Shown here: positions 7,956 through 9,801 of the stretch, in pieces | How the letters are laid out: each line of letters opens with the position of its first letter | Numbering within the stretch: position 1 is the stretch's first letter | Assembly (NCBI GenBank): GCA_016935595.1 | Contig: JAFGQQ010000483.1 | Span: 1 to 9,801, forward strand | Source of the DNA: Bacteroidales bacterium | GTDB taxonomy: Bacteria > Bacteroidota > Bacteroidia > Bacteroidales > UBA10428 | Length of the DNA: 9,801 bases | Direction: 5' to 3' | Translations under genes and position numbers: made by a program | Notes under the pieces: generated by a model | The model's input: the letters and a program-made list of their open reading frames with translations, nothing else | The model's database searches: none | What the model was told of the DNA's origin: nothing

Positions 7956-9801
7956 TTAATTGGATTTGAGGATTTGATAAAAACTCTCGGGCGGCCCTAG
8001 ATAACTGGGTTTTAATTCATTGGTGTAAATAACTATTTTCTGCAGTACAATTGCCGGATCCACCATCCAGAATTTTAATACATGTTCTCCTGGTTTATTA
8101 ATATTATGTTTAGAAACTGAAATATTAATGTTATTTCCCACTACTTGTTCCCAAAACTGTGGATATTTCCAATCGGGAATTGTATCTTCTTTATGTATAT
8201 TAATAATTTGTGGCTCTTCGTTATCAAACGAAATAGCATACTTTATTCCTTCAGTACTTTTAAAGTTTTGAGTTGGTGATAGATAGGCCTGTACATTGAT
8301 TTCACCACTATAAAAAATATATACCTGGTATTCTAAATGTGGACTATTTTCCACTGGATTGTGACTTTTTGATGTTACAGGTATAGGAGTAATTCCGGAA
8401 AGTGTTCTCCCTAAATTTGGGATATGTAACCATTGAATCGCCTCAGTTTCAATTGCTCTCGTAAAATGTTCTGCTTCTATGGAAATATATCCGTTTCCCT
8501 CTACAAATCCAAAGACCTGATTTGGTTTTGGGAATTCGGGATTATTAATAATTGCTTTAACAACAACTTGGTTACCAATTGGTCCAACAATATTTATAAA
8601 AGCAGGATATTTTCCTGATGAAGCTAAATTCCAGTTAATACTTACATTTATCCTCTGTTCTTTTTTAATTTCACCTTCTCTAGGGGTAACTTGTAACCAA
8701 TCTGTTTCTGTTATTATTTCATATTTAAATGGCTCTGTACCCCTGTTAAATACTTCAATATAATAATCCTGTCGATTATAGGGATCGAACTCAGGTAAAA
8801 TGGCTTCTTTTTTTTCTTTAGGCCACCATAAACTTGAGCCTTCAATAGTAACAGCCATTTCTGCATTTTTTGGAATTTTTATTTGTTTAACCTCAGGCAT
8901 ATAATTTTTATCAGGTTGCTGCCAGTATGTATAGCCAATGTGTATTTGATCCATTATATGATTCCATTTACCACCGGCTAAAACCTTATTATAATAATCA
9001 GAAATTTCTGCATCTTTTTCAAATAATTCTTTAGCCTTATTTGCCAAATCATTAGTGGCAGCCCTTCCCTGTTCAGCATAAAGGCGATTTTTTCCAACTG
9101 TTACATATAGATCATTTAAATTGGCACAGGCAATTACCGGATGTAATACCATCTGATAATAAGCATCTTTATAATTATCAGGAAGATTTTCGAAAATATT
9201 TTTAGCTTTATGTACAAGATCATTGTATTCTTCAATAATTCGTTCTGCTTCACGATAGTAAAGAAGGCTGTATGTTTCAGGCGATAACATTTCAGGTTTA
9301 CGACGTGCATTATATTTGGTATATTTAGCTAAAATATCTCCGATAGCTTCAGCATATTCATCGCCAAATTGTTGCTTTGCCCATAATTTATAGTATTCAG
9401 GTAAACGTTCTGCCGGCCATTTATCAGGAGCCCATGCATAATCCAAGAAGAAAGTAATTGGAAATTCCATAGGCTTAATATCACCCACATTAACAATCCA
9501 TATCCTGTCTACTCCGTATTGATAAGTCAGATGCATCTGTTCCCAAACTCTTTCAATTTGAACTGTGTTTAACCATTTGTAATTTCTTGGTCCGCCTACA
9601 TAATCAAAGTGATAGTACATCCCGTATCCTCCTGATCTGGAAATATCATCTTGTTTAGGTAATTTGCGAACGTTTCCCCAATTGTCATCGCACAGTAAAA
9701 GAGTAACATCGTCCGGTACACGCATACCTTTATCGTAATAATCCTGGACTTCTTTATATAAAGCCCAAATCTGAGGAATTGATTCAGAAGGTTTCCCTGC
9801 A
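7956..9801 (-). CDS. GH115 xylan alpha-1,2-glucuronidase, C-terminal part (5' end cut by window edge)
   Basis: The frame is open from the right edge to a TAA stop, about 614 residues. The ATG at 9725 is internal: the frame continues upstream with family-like sequence (IPQIWALYKEVQDYYDKG). GH115 proteins are usually about 830-980 residues, so the signal peptide and N-terminal domain are missing. Diagnostic motifs are RVPDDVTLLLCDDNWGNVRK (fragment residues ~27-46), GGYGMYYHFDYVGGPRNYKW (~55-74) and DYAWAPDKWP (~115), all in the catalytic barrel. A helical region follows (~150-270), then beta-rich C-terminal domains including GNGYISIEAEHF (~434) typical of the GH115 C-terminal module. The enzyme removes (4-O-methyl-)glucuronic acid from internal and terminal xylose residues of glucuronoxylan, complementing the terminal-acting GH67 in this window. 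It converges on the HTCS gene. Its promoter lies outside the window, so co-regulation is inferred. Family assignment rests on recalled motifs and is strong; substrate range within xylans cannot be read from sequence. Confidence 0.92.
   Translation of the reverse strand, partial: AGKPSESIPQIWALYKEVQDYYDKGMRVPDDVTLLLCDDNWGNVRKLPKQDDISRSGGYGMYYHFDYVGGPRNYKWLNTVQIERVWEQMHLTYQYGVDRIWIVNVGDIKPMEFPITFFLDYAWAPDKWPAERLPEYYKLWAKQQFGDEYAEAIGDILAKYTKYNARRKPEMLSPETYSLLYYREAERIIEEYNDLVHKAKNIFENLPDNYKDAYYQMVLHPVIACANLNDLYVTVGKNRLYAEQGRAATNDLANKAKELFEKDAEISDYYNKVLAGGKWNHIMDQIHIGYTYWQQPDKNYMPEVKQIKIPKNAEMAVTIEGSSLWWPKEKKEAILPEFDPYNRQDYYIEVFNRGTEPFKYEIITETDWLQVTPREGEIKKEQRINVSINWNLASSGKYPAFINIVGPIGNQVVVKAIINNPEFPKPNQVFGFVEGNGYISIEAEHFTRAIETEAIQWLHIPNLGRTLSGITPIPVTSKSHNPVENSPHLEYQVYIFYSGEINVQAYLSPTQNFKSTEGIKYAISFDNEEPQIINIHKEDTIPDWKYPQFWEQVVGNNINISVSKHNINKPGEHVLKFWMVDPAIVLQKIVIYTNELKPSYLGPPESFYQILKSN

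Noticed and set aside
8433..8618. 61-codon plus-strand frame within the GH115 gene
   Set aside because: It is antisense to the well-supported GH115 C-terminal domain, and its composition looks like a shadow frame.
1..9801. CRISPR array, tRNA or rRNA genes, insertion sequences, prophage or toxin-antitoxin genes
   Set aside because: No regularly spaced repeats, cloverleaf-like stretches, transposase or integrase motifs, or paired small genes were found on reading through both strands.

Overview
The window looks like a low-GC chromosome segment from Bacteroidota, most likely the order Bacteroidales. The evidence is a single-protein hybrid two-component regulator (HTCS) of the kind common in that phylum, a pair of carbohydrate-active enzymes typical of its polysaccharide utilisation loci (PULs), strongly AT-rich spacers, and starts without clear Shine-Dalgarno sequences. 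The genus cannot be told from this sequence.

Layout. Positions 1-1068 (+) hold the C-terminal part of the single-strand DNA exonuclease RecJ, a housekeeping gene cut by the left edge. It converges, with a 28-bp gap, on a minus-strand GH67 alpha-glucuronidase (1097-3262). A 105-bp AT-rich divergent spacer then separates GH67 from a 1429-residue HTCS on the plus strand (3368-7657). A 298-bp spacer (7658-7955) follows, with a perfect TTTACA-N5-TGTAAA inverted repeat and a possible 33-codon single-membrane-span ORF. The right end (7956-9801, minus strand) is the C-terminal two thirds or so of a GH115 alpha-glucuronidase, whose start lies beyond the right edge.

How the genes fit together. GH67 and GH115 both remove (4-O-methyl-)glucuronic acid side chains from xylan. 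GH67 enzymes act on the non-reducing terminal residue of short oligosaccharides. GH115 enzymes also act on internal residues and on longer chains. With an HTCS between them, the obvious reading is a glucuronoxylan side-chain-removal module of a PUL: the HTCS periplasmic beta-propellers sense a xylan-derived oligosaccharide, and its AraC-type output domain switches on nearby genes. The GH67 has a signal peptide, so it probably works in the same periplasmic compartment as the sensor. No SusC/SusD pair, xylanase or transporter is visible, so the rest of the locus probably lies to the right. RecJ probably marks the left boundary of the locus.

I do not see a clearly new system. The items most worth checking are the micro-ORF and palindrome between the two convergent genes, a G8 tract inside the regulator gene, and a basic insertion in its ATPase domain.
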